Assembly (NCBI GenBank): GCA_900758475.1
Contig: CAAERQ010000003.1
Span: 1 to 64,000 of the forward strand
DNA length: 64,000 bases
Direction of reading: 5' to 3'
DNA from: an uncultured Collinsella sp.
Lineage (GTDB): Bacteria; Actinomycetota; Coriobacteriia; Coriobacteriales; Coriobacteriaceae
The number at the start of each line of letters is the position of its first letter. Positions within the stretch are counted from its first letter, which is position 1. Below are positions 1 to 8,526 of the stretch, piece by piece. The notes below the pieces were generated by a model. The model saw only the letters and a program-made list of their open reading frames with translations, did not search any database and was not told the DNA's origin. Both the position numbers and the translations under genes were made by a program.

Positions 1-58
1 CAAACGGGGCGGCACGCCATTCCTCTATTCAGCCAACTCGTTGAAGCAAGGCTGCGAA

Positions 59-151
59 GGCCGCGGGGCCGGGAGGGGTTTCCTAAGGGCACATCCCGCA
101 GCCGCAACGCGGCGAGGACGTGCCCGTGGAAACCCCGCAGGCCCCGCGGCC
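59..151. other. Long imperfect hairpin downstream of usp
   Basis: Three consecutive paired blocks fold this stretch into one long hairpin. Positions 59-69 pair with 141-151 (11 bp), 75-83 with 128-136 (9 bp) and 87-92 with 120-125 (6 bp), and a small GCCGC/GCGGC hairpin (101-105 with 109-113) forms the tip. It follows the 3' end of the stress-protein gene on the minus strand, so it could end or protect that transcript, but there is no T tract. A repeated palindromic element or a small RNA are alternatives. Confidence 0.6.
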
Positions 152-164
152 GGTGGGAGCAACG

Positions 165-602
165 CTACTTTACGACCAAAATGTCGCAGTCCGTATTGCG
201 CAGCAGGAACGTCGAAATCGAACCCAGCAGCGCATACTTGATCGAGGACAGGCCGCGGGCGCCGCAGAGCACCAGGTCGGGCTTAACCACGTCGAGCATC
301 TCGTCCTTGAGCGTCTCGCGAATGCGGCCGGCGCGAATCATGACCTCGACCTCGGGGATGTCGGGATTGGCCTTAGCCTCTTCGAGCTGCTTGGCGATGG
401 AGTTCTTAAATGCCTCCTCTAGGCCGTTGACCAGATCGACCGGATAGGAACCGGCGCTCTCGAGCGCCGTGGAATCGATAACGTGGCCGATGATTAGCTT
501 GGCGCCGTTGTTCGCGGCGACCTTGATGGCGCGTGCGAGCACAAAATCCTGCTGCTCAGTACCGTCGAGTGAAACAAATACCTTGGTGTAGCCCTCGTTC
601 AT
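165..602 (-). CDS. Universal stress protein (UspA family)
   Basis: This 145-aa protein is a single Usp domain of normal length. It begins with the typical beta strand KVFVSLDGTEQ and ends in the nucleotide-binding pattern G-2x-G-9x-G-S (CGARGLSSIKYALLGS), followed by the final strand DILVVK. That pattern marks the ATP-binding branch of the family, which are cytoplasmic proteins helping cells survive starvation and stress. The ATG is preceded by GGAGGAAACC, a strong ribosome binding site. It is transcribed alone, divergently from uppP. Specific role unknown. Confidence 0.9.
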   Translation of the reverse strand: MNEGYTKVFVSLDGTEQQDFVLARAIKVAANNGAKLIIGHVIDSTALESAGSYPVDLVNGLEEAFKNSIAKQLEEAKANPDIPEVEVMIRAGRIRETLKDEMLDVVKPDLVLCGARGLSSIKYALLGSISTFLLRNTDCDILVVK

Positions 603-848
603 GGTTTCCTCCTTGGTCTATCGCACGGGCGTGGGGCTCGTGCATCGGGCGGGCGCGGATGCGTGGCCGCCGGACACTTTATCTTGTTGCAGTTATACCC
701 AAGGATTTGGGTTTGACCGCTCGCAATTCTGTGAACGGACGAGTTTTTTGGTAAGGGTAGGCGCAGACGCGCCCGAACGGTTGATAATGGGACATCGCCC
801 GCACCGTCCGCAGAACAATATCGGCGGGTGTCTAACGAGGGGGTCCCT

Positions 849-1829
849 TTGGATATCATCGAGCTTCTAAAATCTGCCTTCATGGGCCTGGTCGAGGGCA
901 TCACCGAATGGCTGCCCGTCTCGTCGACCGGTCACATGATCTTGGTGGACGAGTTCGTCAAGATGAACGTGAGCGAGACGTTCTGGAACATGTTCCTGGT
1001 CGTGATTCAGCTCGGCGCCATTCTGGCCGTCTGCGTGCTGTTCTTCCATGAGCTCAATCCGTTCTCGCCCAGCAAGGGCAAGGAGGGCCGCCGCGACACC
1101 TGGGTGCTGTGGGGCAAGATTGTGCTTGGCTGCATTCCCGCTGCGGCAATCGGCCTGCCACTCAACGACTGGATGGAGGAGCATTTCTACAACGCTCCCG
1201 TCGTGGCGCTGGCGCTCATTGTGTACGGTGTGCTGTTTATCGTGATCGAGAACTGGCGCGCGAGCAAGCGTGAGGAAATCGCCGTTGCCGGTTCGTTTGG
1301 TTCGCGTGCTGTGGTGTCGGGTGGACGCCCTGCCGGTGCGCACTTTGCGGCGCCCGCCGCGGCTACCGCTGAGGATGAGGACGATGACGAGAATCTGGAC
1401 TTTGGCTCCATCGCCACGCTCGAGGACCTGAGCTGGAAGACTGCGCTGGGTATCGGCTGCTTCCAGGTGCTTTCGCTGGTGCCTGGTACGTCTCGCTCCG
1501 GCTCCACCATCATCGGTGGCTTGCTTTTGGGCTGCACGCGTTCGGTGGCGTCCAAGTTTACGTTCTTCCTGGCCATCCCTGTCATGTTTGGCGCGAGCGC
1601 GCTCAAGCTGGTCAAGTATTTCATCAAGGGCGGCACGTTCGGTGCCAACGAGGTCGCTATCTTGGGCGTGGGCTGCGTTGTGGCCTTTGTGGTTTCGCTC
1701 ATCGCCATCAAGTGGCTCATGGGCTTCGTCCGCCGTCACGACTTTAAGTGCTTCGGTGTTTACCGCATCATCCTGGGCATCGTAGTGCTCGCATACTTCT
1801 TCGTTCTGGAGCCGATGCTCGGCTTCTAA
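849..1829 (+). CDS. uppP: Undecaprenyl-diphosphatase UppP (BacA), with acidic insertion
   Basis: UppP is an integral membrane enzyme that dephosphorylates undecaprenyl diphosphate so the lipid carrier can be reused for peptidoglycan; overproduction gives bacitracin resistance. The family motifs GLVEGITEWLPVSSTGH (N-terminus) and LVPGTSRSGSTI (second half) are intact. The TTG at 849 is the likely start: it has GAGGGGG just upstream and gives the usual MDIIELLK beginning. A GTG at 828 would add seven residues. The 326-aa product is longer than typical (about 270) because residues about 141-190 are an inserted Ala/Gly then Asp/Glu-rich stretch in a loop between membrane segments. A terminator follows. 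Confidence 0.95.
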   Translation: MDIIELLKSAFMGLVEGITEWLPVSSTGHMILVDEFVKMNVSETFWNMFLVVIQLGAILAVCVLFFHELNPFSPSKGKEGRRDTWVLWGKIVLGCIPAAAIGLPLNDWMEEHFYNAPVVALALIVYGVLFIVIENWRASKREEIAVAGSFGSRAVVSGGRPAGAHFAAPAAATAEDEDDDENLDFGSIATLEDLSWKTALGIGCFQVLSLVPGTSRSGSTIIGGLLLGCTRSVASKFTFFLAIPVMFGASALKLVKYFIKGGTFGANEVAILGVGCVVAFVVSLIAIKWLMGFVRRHDFKCFGVYRIILGIVVLAYFFVLEPMLGF

Positions 1830-1873
1830 CTTAGTCGACGCTGCGCGGCAGCCAGGGCGACAACTTGTCATTC

Positions 1874-1915
1874 AAAGGGGGTGGCATGACCAAAAGGTCT
1901 ATGCCGCCCCCTTTT
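1874..1915 (+). terminator. Rho-independent terminator after uppP
   Basis: AAAGGGGGTGGCAT pairs with ATGCCGCCCCCTTTT across a 13-nt loop and ends in a T run. It lies about 45 bp after the uppP stop. The rest of the 333-bp gap before pcrA holds the TTGGTGCA palindrome at 1991-2023 and no recognisable gene. Confidence 0.85.
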
Positions 1916-1990
1916 CATGCCAATTTGTTCGCCCTGACCGTCGCTCGCTGCTGCTGCCATGACATCGGCGGTTTCGTGATTGTCAATAGA

Positions 1991-2023
1991 TTGGTGCAGA
2001 CTAACCTGACCCCATTGCACCAA
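1991..2023. repeat. Short palindromic repeat, TTGGTGCA type, copy 1
   Basis: TTGGTGCA and TGCACCAA form perfect 8-bp arms around a 17-nt centre containing CTAACCTGACCCCA. Read on the minus strand the element matches the one after the glucokinase gene (8360-8410), including GGGGNCAGGTTA in the centre. Two dispersed copies with conserved centres indicate a genomic repeat family and not a gene-specific operator. Confidence 0.7.
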
Positions 2024-2162
2024 ATCCGCTGGGGCGAGCCTGACGGTGGCGCGCGGAGTCGTGGTGTGATTTGCGTCGGTGTCCGCGCGGCTCGGTATAC
2101 TGGTACGGCTCAAACTATGGCGCCGCCCGCAGGCGCGCCGTCCGTCAGATGAGGAGTCGCCC

Positions 2163-5063
2163 ATGACCCAGCCCCTGCCCTGGGAAAAGAACGCCGCGGT
2201 GCCCGTGCCGCCCGCGCCGGAACCCGTGCCGCTCGATGCATATGTTGCCCCTGCAGTGCCGGAGCCCGAGCTCGTCCCGCTTGACATCTATGACGCTCCC
2301 GCGCCGGCACCCAAACCCGCCAAGCCGCTCGTCGACATCGACAGCCTTAATCCCGCCCAGCGCGAGGCGGTCCTGACCACCGAGGGCCCGCTGCTGGTGC
2401 TCGCCGGCGCCGGCTCGGGCAAGACCCGCGTCTTGACCTTCCGCATCGCCCATATGCTCGGCGACCTGGGCGTTAAGCCCTGGCAGATTCTTGCCATCAC
2501 GTTTACCAACAAGGCCGCGGCCGAGATGCGTGAGCGTCTGGCGGCACTCATCCCCAGCGGTACCCGCGGCATGTGGGTGTGCACCTTCCATGCCATGTGC
2601 GTTCGCATGCTGCGCGAGGACGCCGACCTGCTGGGCTACACCGGTCAGTTCACCATCTACGATGACGATGACTCAAAGCGCATGGTGCGTGACATTATGC
2701 AGGCGCTCGGTATCGAGCAAAAGCAGTTCCCCATCAACATGATCCGCAGCAAGATCAGCTCGGCCAAAAACGCCATGATCGGCCCCGGGGACATGCTCAA
2801 ATCCGCCGATAGCCCCAACGACAAAAAGGCCGCGCAGGTCTACCTGGAGCTGGAACGCCGCCTGCGCGCCGCCAACGCGATGGACTTCGACGACCTGCTC
2901 GTGCGCACGCTCGAGCTGCTGCGCACCCGCCCTGAGGTGCTCGATAAGTACCAAGAGCGTTTCCGCTACATTAGCGTCGACGAGTATCAGGACACCAACC
3001 ACGTCCAGTACGAGATCGCCAATCTATTGGCCGCCAAGTACCAAAATCTCATGGTCGTAGGCGACGATGATCAGTCCATTTATAGCTGGCGCGGCGCCGA
3101 CATCACCAACATCCTGGACTTTGAGAAGGACTTTAAAAACTGCAAGACCGTCAAGCTGGAGCAGAACTACCGCTCCACGGGCCATATCCTGAGCGCCGCC
3201 AACGCCGTGGTTCGCCACAACTCGCAGCGCAAGGATAAGCGCCTGTTTACGGCCGAGGGCGATGGCGAGAAGATCCAGGCCTTCCAGGCGAGCGACGAGC
3301 GCGACGAGGGCCGCTGGATTGCCGGCGAGATCGAGAAACTGCATGCCAAAGGCACGAGCTACGACGACATCGCCGTGTTCTATCGCACCAACGCCCAGTC
3401 GCGTATTCTCGAAGATATGTTCCTGCGTGCGGGCGTGCCCTACAAAATCGTGGGTGGCACGCGATTCTTCGACCGTGCCGAGATCCGCGATGTCATGGCC
3501 TACCTCAAGATGATCGTGAACCCGGCCGACGAGATGAGCGTCAAGCGCGTCATCAACACGCCGCGCCGCGGCATCGGCTCCACCTCGATTCAAAAGATTG
3601 AGCAGCTGGCACGCGACAACCGCTGCTCGTTCTTTCAGGCCTGCGAGATCGCAACAGCCGAGACAGGCATGTTTAGCGCCAAGGTGCGTAACGGCCTGTC
3701 GAGCTTTGTGTCGCTGGTGCGCGAGGGTCGTCGCATGGACGGCGAGCTCAAGGACGTCGTCGAGATGATTGTCGACAAGACGGGCCTGCTGCAGGCCTTC
3801 CGCGCCGAGGGCACCATGGAGTCCGAGAGCCGCGCCGAGAACATCCAGGAATTCCTGGGCGTCGCCGCCGAATTTGAGGAGACGCACGAGGATATCGAGG
3901 GTACGCTCGAGAGCCTAGAAGAGCTGCGCGCTGCCGGTGTTGCCGATGTGCCTGTCAGCGCCGAGCCCGAGCCCGTCGTGGTGAGTGCGCCCGCGCCCGA
4001 GCCGGGACCGTCCGCCCCGGCATCCTCGTTTGAGGCGCTGGTCGGCGCTCGCGACGCCGCTGGTTCCAACCCGCTCGATAGCCTAGCCGCTCCGGCGCTG
4101 TCTCCGCAGGATGCCCTGGCCGCCGCCATCGCGGGTAACGCCTATGCCGCGCCGACGGAGATGCCGGCGGGTGCCGTGCATGCCGACGAGATCGAGCGCA
4201 CCTACGGTCCGCTTACCTGCAAGGCACTGCCGGCTCTCATGGAGTGGCTTGCCCTGCGCTCCGACTTGGATTCTTTGGCAGGCGAGACGCATGCCATCAC
4301 CATGATGACCATCCACTCAGCCAAGGGCCTGGAGTTCCCGGCGGTGTTCGTGGCCGGCATGGAGGAGGGCATCTTCCCGCACGTGCACGACTTTGGCGGC
4401 AGCGATGATCCGGGCAAGCTCGAGGAGGAGCGTCGCCTGGCCTACGTCGCCATCACGCGCGCCCGTAAACGCCTGTTCTTGACCTATGCTGCCACGCGTC
4501 GCACCTACGGCTCGACTTCTGCCAACCCGCGCTCGCGCTTCCTCAACGAGATTCCGTTTGAGGATATCGAGTTTAGCGGCATCGGTTCTGCCGGTTTTGA
4601 GGGCACGGGCTGGGAGAAACGCGGCGACCGTCACGGCACCTTTGGCTCGGGTATGGGCTCGGATATGTACGGCGGCAAGGTGTTCGGTTCGCATACGCGC
4701 TCGACCGGCGGTTCCGGTTCGCGCGGCGGATCGAGCTTTGACGACTTCTTTGGTGGCAGCAGCTATGGGACCGAGCGCCATCGTGGAGTCTCGCCCGACG
4801 CCGGCCGTGTTGCCTCGACCTTTGGCTCGGGTGCGCCGCGAGCCAAAAAGCCGTCATCTAAGGTGTCGCCGACAGTGGAGCGCAAGGTCGATCGCGCTAG
4901 CGCGTCGCAGGACTTTGCCGCAGGCGATACCGTGAGCCACAAGACCTTTGGCACGGGCACCGTGATCTCGGTCGCCGGAGACATGATCGAGGTTCAATTT
5001 GAAAAGACCGGCCAGACCAAAAAGCTAATGAAAGGTTTTGCACCGATCGTCAAGCTGTCGTGA
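2163..5063 (+). CDS. pcrA: ATP-dependent DNA helicase PcrA/UvrD
   Basis: This superfamily 1A helicase (966 aa) unwinds DNA 3'-5' in repair and in replication of rolling-circle elements. Walker A AGAGSGKTR is at residues 81-89, followed by TFTNKAAAEMRER, the DEXX motif SVDEYQDTN, GDDDQSIYSWRGAD, EQNYRS, and late motifs TIHSAKGLEFPAVF and LAYVAITRARKRL. A C-terminal Tudor-like domain (GDTVSHKTFGTGTVISV) is typical of PcrA. The ATG at 2163 has AGGAG upstream; the longer frame from 2079 lacks one. Oddities: a Pro/Ala-rich N-terminal extension of about 55 residues, an Ala/Pro-rich insertion around residues 585-690 inside the 2B region, and a Gly/Ser-rich linker before the Tudor domain. Confidence 0.96.
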   Translation: MTQPLPWEKNAAVPVPPAPEPVPLDAYVAPAVPEPELVPLDIYDAPAPAPKPAKPLVDIDSLNPAQREAVLTTEGPLLVLAGAGSGKTRVLTFRIAHMLGDLGVKPWQILAITFTNKAAAEMRERLAALIPSGTRGMWVCTFHAMCVRMLREDADLLGYTGQFTIYDDDDSKRMVRDIMQALGIEQKQFPINMIRSKISSAKNAMIGPGDMLKSADSPNDKKAAQVYLELERRLRAANAMDFDDLLVRTLELLRTRPEVLDKYQERFRYISVDEYQDTNHVQYEIANLLAAKYQNLMVVGDDDQSIYSWRGADITNILDFEKDFKNCKTVKLEQNYRSTGHILSAANAVVRHNSQRKDKRLFTAEGDGEKIQAFQASDERDEGRWIAGEIEKLHAKGTSYDDIAVFYRTNAQSRILEDMFLRAGVPYKIVGGTRFFDRAEIRDVMAYLKMIVNPADEMSVKRVINTPRRGIGSTSIQKIEQLARDNRCSFFQACEIATAETGMFSAKVRNGLSSFVSLVREGRRMDGELKDVVEMIVDKTGLLQAFRAEGTMESESRAENIQEFLGVAAEFEETHEDIEGTLESLEELRAAGVADVPVSAEPEPVVVSAPAPEPGPSAPASSFEALVGARDAAGSNPLDSLAAPALSPQDALAAAIAGNAYAAPTEMPAGAVHADEIERTYGPLTCKALPALMEWLALRSDLDSLAGETHAITMMTIHSAKGLEFPAVFVAGMEEGIFPHVHDFGGSDDPGKLEEERRLAYVAITRARKRLFLTYAATRRTYGSTSANPRSRFLNEIPFEDIEFSGIGSAGFEGTGWEKRGDRHGTFGSGMGSDMYGGKVFGSHTRSTGGSGSRGGSSFDDFFGGSSYGTERHRGVSPDAGRVASTFGSGAPRAKKPSSKVSPTVERKVDRASASQDFAAGDTVSHKTFGTGTVISVAGDMIEVQFEKTGQTKKLMKGFAPIVKLS

Positions 5064-5070
5064 TCCCGGC

Positions 5071-5200
5071 GGACCTGGGCGGGCGTATGGGGCAACATCG
5101 CCTGCTCGGGCAGTCCTGCGCAAGACGGAGAGCACATTAAGTGCTCTCCTTTGCGTGCGGAACTCGCGATCGATGTTGCCCCATACGCCCGCCCAGGTCC
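5071..5200. repeat. 130-bp element with perfect 30-bp terminal inverted repeats
   Basis: Positions 5071-5100 are the exact reverse complement of 5171-5200. The 70-bp interior contains a second perfect hairpin, GGAGAGCAC-atta-GTGCTCTCC, flanked by CGCAA and TTTGCG, so the whole segment can fold as one giant stem. It begins 8 bp after the pcrA stop. It could act as a terminator between pcrA and the convergent manA, but a 30-bp perfect arm is far more than termination needs and suggests a MITE-like or RNA-encoding element. The remaining gap to 5341 holds only a weaker GC-rich hairpin around 5284-5318. Confidence 0.85.
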
Positions 5201-5341
5201 TTGGGTAACGTTGCTTGCGAACGTCGCTCTGCTCGTCCGCTTTTTTGATCTGGAGAGCCGGGTGGGCTGATATATATGGATAAGGGGCCCTCCGCTGGTG
5301 GACGGGGGAGCCCCTTGTTGCGTTTTGGTTGTTGTTGCGAC

Positions 5342-6274
5342 CTAGAGGTGGCTGATGATCAGTTCCATCTTGCCTTCGAGGTCGATGGAGCTGACGGTGT
5401 TCGGGGCCAGCAGGTGGCTTCCCTTGTGGACGGGGTCGCCGCAGACGGTGCCTTCGCCGTCGATGACCGACAGGCACATGAAGGGCCAGCGCTGGTCGAG
5501 GGTCTTGCTGCCGTTGACGCGCACGCGATCGACGGTGTAGCAGGGGTTGGACTCGAGCTCGGTCACGCCGTCCACCTCGGGCGCGGTCACCGTGCCGTCG
5601 GTCGGAGCCTGAGCATCAAAGTCGATGCAGTCGAGGCTCTGCTCAATGTGCAGCGGGCGCAGCTTTCCGTCGGTGCCGGGACGGTCGTAGTCGTACAGGC
5701 GATACGTCACGTCGCTCGACTGCTGCGTCTCCAAAATGAGCGTGCCGGTCTTGATGGCATGCACGGTACCGGAGTCGATCTGGAAAAAGTCTCCCTTGTG
5801 AATCGGCAGCACGTTGAGCATCTCGTCCCAACGGCCCTCCTCGATCATCTGTGCAGCCTCGGCGCGGTCATGCGCGCGCTGGCCGACGATGATCGTGGCA
5901 CCGGGCTCGCAGTCCAGTACATACCAGCACTCGGTTTTGCCCAGGCTGCCGTTCTCGTGCTCGGCGGCGTACTCGTCGTTGGGATGAATCTGGATTGAAA
6001 GGTCGTCCTTGGCATCCAGAATCTTAATGAGCAGCGGGAACTCCTTGCCCTCGCAATTGCCAAAGAGCTCGCGGTGCTCGGCCCACAGCCATGAAAGCGT
6101 GTGGCCTGCATACGGGCCCTCCGCAATCTGGCAGTCACCGTTGGGATGGGCCGAGATGGCCCAGCACTCACCGATGGGACCTTCGGGAATGTCGTAACCA
6201 AATACGGTTTCGAGCTGGCGGCCACCCCAGATTTTCTCGTGGAAGATCGGCGTCAGTTTAATCAAATCGGACAT
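5342..6274 (-). CDS. manA: Mannose-6-phosphate isomerase, class I
   Basis: A 310-aa cupin enzyme that interconverts mannose-6-P and fructose-6-P with bound zinc. Family features are visible: LTPIFHEKIWGGRQL at the start, the metal-site region KILDAKDDLSIQIHPND, and FFQIDSGTVHAI in the second cupin half. The length matches the short Firmicutes-type ManA. The ATG at 6274 is preferred because GGGGG lies seven bases upstream; the in-frame ATG at 6280 is too close to it. It lies 74 bp downstream of the gntR gene on the same strand, so the two probably form an operon. Confidence 0.93.
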   Translation of the reverse strand: MSDLIKLTPIFHEKIWGGRQLETVFGYDIPEGPIGECWAISAHPNGDCQIAEGPYAGHTLSWLWAEHRELFGNCEGKEFPLLIKILDAKDDLSIQIHPNDEYAAEHENGSLGKTECWYVLDCEPGATIIVGQRAHDRAEAAQMIEEGRWDEMLNVLPIHKGDFFQIDSGTVHAIKTGTLILETQQSSDVTYRLYDYDRPGTDGKLRPLHIEQSLDCIDFDAQAPTDGTVTAPEVDGVTELESNPCYTVDRVRVNGSKTLDQRWPFMCLSVIDGEGTVCGDPVHKGSHLLAPNTVSSIDLEGKMELIISHL

Positions 6275-6348
6275 ATTCATACCCCCATCATGTTGCGCGG
6301 GCGTTGCACAAAACAGCTCAAAACGAGCGCCCGCGTGACTACAAAAAC

Positions 6349-7068
6349 CTATGCCAACGTTACGTTGTGCAGCTCAAAGCGGTCGCCAACGTTGCGCGAG
6401 ACCGAATACTCAAAGGCGGCGCCGCTGTCCAAAAAACCAATCTGGGTGAGCTCGAGCAGGGGAGAGCCAAGTTTGGTGTCCAGACGCTCGGCTTCTTCCT
6501 CGGTTGCTGCCACGGCGCGAATGGTACGGTGGAAGCTCGAAATCTTTAGCCCGCATTGCTCGCGGATGAAGCGGTAGACCGATCCGTACAGGTCCTTCTT
6601 TTTAAGGCCTGGAATCAGCTCGAGGGGCATGTAGGTGTACTCGATAACGATGGGCTTCTCATCGGCCTGACGCACGCGCACGACGTGATAGGCAAAGTCA
6701 TCCTCGGCAATTCCCAGCTGGGCTGCGATGTCCGCCGGTGGATTAACGATCGAGAAATCGTAGACCACCGAGGTCACCTTCTCCCCGCGATGCTCATACG
6801 AAAAACCCTGGGCACGGTCGTTTTTGCCCTGGAAAAACGCCTGGCCGGGAAGTCCCGCCGTGTCCTTAACGTAGGTACCCGATCCGCGTCGGCTGGTAAT
6901 AAGACCTTCCTCGGTGATTTGTTCAATAGCTCGTTTGACGGTGATTTTTGAAACGCTATAGAGCTCGCAGAACTCAACGACGGTGGGAAGCTTGTCGCCC
7001 GGTTTAAGAGCGCCATCCTCAATACTTCGACGAATATCTGCAGCTATCGCCTCGTATTTGGGAATCAA
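6349..7068 (-). CDS. GntR-family regulator with UTRA domain, linked to manA
   Basis: A 239-aa transcription factor. The N-terminal winged helix (residues about 3-70, with LPTVVEFCELYSVSKITVKRAIEQ and the wing GSGTYVK) binds DNA. The C-terminal UTRA domain usually binds a sugar-phosphate or other small effector. The start is TTG (TTG ATT CCC), chosen because AAAGGAGG sits five bases upstream. Being first in a probable operon with manA and divergent from the ROK glucokinase, it may control hexose-phosphate entry, though the ligand cannot be read from sequence. Confidence 0.9.
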   Translation of the reverse strand: MIPKYEAIAADIRRSIEDGALKPGDKLPTVVEFCELYSVSKITVKRAIEQITEEGLITSRRGSGTYVKDTAGLPGQAFFQGKNDRAQGFSYEHRGEKVTSVVYDFSIVNPPADIAAQLGIAEDDFAYHVVRVRQADEKPIVIEYTYMPLELIPGLKKKDLYGSVYRFIREQCGLKISSFHRTIRAVAATEEEAERLDTKLGSPLLELTQIGFLDSGAAFEYSVSRNVGDRFELHNVTLA

Positions 7069-7310
7069 GGAACCTCCTTTCCAACTTGATTGAGAATAAA
7101 AGAAAGTATAGTCAACACCTAAGTATCTCTATTGAGTTATTGAAAAGTTCGAGAAAGATAAAATTAAAAGTCGCCCCGCTTGTAAAATTAGAGCGTTTTA
7201 AATGATAAACATCTGAGTAGTGTCGTGTTGAGAAATGATCGGTCCGAGGACGGGGCCGAACCGATATAACACCCAGCGAACCGAATCTCGTACTCTGCGC
7301 TTCCCCAGAT

Positions 7311-7350
7311 AAAACCTGCCAAAACAAACCTGTCCTTTTTGGTAGGTTTT
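7311..7350 (+). promoter_or_regulatory. Terminator-like hairpin in the leader of the ROK kinase gene
   Basis: AAAACCTGCCAAAA (7311-7324) pairs with TTTTGGTAGGTTTT (7337-7350) through one G-U pair and a short loop, and the right arm ends in five Ts. It lies 55 bp before the kinase ATG, where a terminator would be unexpected unless it attenuates a transcript started upstream. The remainder of the 336-bp divergent gap (7069-7404) is AT-rich and must hold both promoters; I did not find a clean palindromic operator. Confidence 0.55.
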
Positions 7351-7404
7351 TGCCTTGGGAGCGGTACCATACAGGCAATGTTTAAACGAGAAAGGCGGGC
7401 TCCC

Positions 7405-8358
7405 ATGGAACCTAAGCAGTATTACATCGGCATCGACGTCGGCGGCACCTCGGTCAAGGAGGGTCTGTTCGATGAGGACGGAAACCTGCTTGCCAAGGCC
7501 AGCGTGCCCACGCCTCCCATCGTTGACGCTGCGGGCTTTGCCGCGGTGACCGAGGCTATCGACCAGGTGGTCGCCAAGGCCCAGATTCCGCGTGCCTTTG
7601 TGTCGGGCATTGGCCTGGCCGTTCCGTGCCCCATCCCGGCATCGGGCGATGCCAAGGTCAAGGCGAACATCGCCATCAACCTGCCCGAGCTCAAGATCGC
7701 CATCCAGGAGCACTGCCCCGACGCGGTCGTTAAGTACGAGAACGACGCCAACGCTGCTGCTATGGGCGAGGCCTGGCTCGGCTCTGCCAAGGGCGTACAG
7801 AACGTGGTGATGGTCACCATTGGTACCGGCGTGGGCGGCGGCGTTATCGTTAACGGCGACGTGGTATCGGGCGTTGTGGGTGCTGGCGGCGAGATTGGCC
7901 ACATGTGCCTGAACCCGGCCGAGGAGCGCACCTGCGGCTGCGGCGGCCATGGCCACCTGGAGCAGTATTCCAGCGCCACCGGCGTGGTGAGCAACTACCT
8001 TGCCGAGTGCAAGAAGGCGGGCGTCGAGCCCATCGAGCTGACCGGCCCCTCCGATTCCAAGGACGTGTTCCAGGCTTGTCGCGAGGGCGACAAGCTCGCG
8101 CTGGCCGCGGCCGATACCATGGCCGACTATCTCGGCCGCGCACTGGCGCTTATTGCCAACGTGGTTGATCCCGAGATGTTCCTCATCGGCGGCGGCGCCT
8201 CCGCCTCGGCCGATGTCTACCTCGACAAGGTTCGCGAGCACTTTAAGCAGTACGCGCTTTCCGCCTCGCGCGAGACGCCCATTAAGGTCGCTTCGCTCGG
8301 AAACGACGCCGGCATCATCGGTGCCGCCTACGTAGCCCTGCGCGCTGCCGGTAAATAG
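7405..8358 (+). CDS. glk: ROK-family glucokinase
   Basis: This 317-aa sugar kinase phosphorylates glucose or a related hexose with ATP. It has the N-terminal phosphate-binding motif GIDVGGTSVKEG, the catalytic-loop sequence YENDANAAAMGEAW, GTGVGGGVIVNG, and the ROK zinc site HMCLNPAEERTCGCGGHGHLEQY. The ATG at 7405 is preceded by GAAAGGCGG; an ATG at 7378 has no such site. It is divergent from gntR-manA, which fits a role in feeding glucose or mannose into glycolysis. N-acetylmannosamine or fructose kinase activity is a possible alternative within ROK. Confidence 0.88.
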   Translation: MEPKQYYIGIDVGGTSVKEGLFDEDGNLLAKASVPTPPIVDAAGFAAVTEAIDQVVAKAQIPRAFVSGIGLAVPCPIPASGDAKVKANIAINLPELKIAIQEHCPDAVVKYENDANAAAMGEAWLGSAKGVQNVVMVTIGTGVGGGVIVNGDVVSGVVGAGGEIGHMCLNPAEERTCGCGGHGHLEQYSSATGVVSNYLAECKKAGVEPIELTGPSDSKDVFQACREGDKLALAAADTMADYLGRALALIANVVDPEMFLIGGGASASADVYLDKVREHFKQYALSASRETPIKVASLGNDAGIIGAAYVALRAAGK

Positions 8359-8359
8359 C

Positions 8360-8410
8360 TGGTGCAAGGGGGACAGGTTACATTGCACCAACATGGTGCA
8401 AAAGGGACAG
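8360..8410. repeat. Short palindromic repeat, TTGGTGCA type, copy 2
   Basis: TGGTGCAA (8360-8367) and TTGCACCA (8383-8390) enclose GGGGGACAGGTTACA. A further ATGGTGCAAAAGGGACAG follows at 8393-8410. The centre matches the element at 1991-2023 read on the other strand. The first copy starts two bases after the glucokinase stop. Confidence 0.7.
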
Positions 8411-8526
8411 CCTTGGCCCCCGTGCCTGCGCCCCAAAATATGCCGTGGCCCTTCCGTCTGCGAAGGCTCGGCATCGGCGTGCTACCATAGCTACGTCCAA
8501 GTACACATATCAAGTGGAGGATACCC

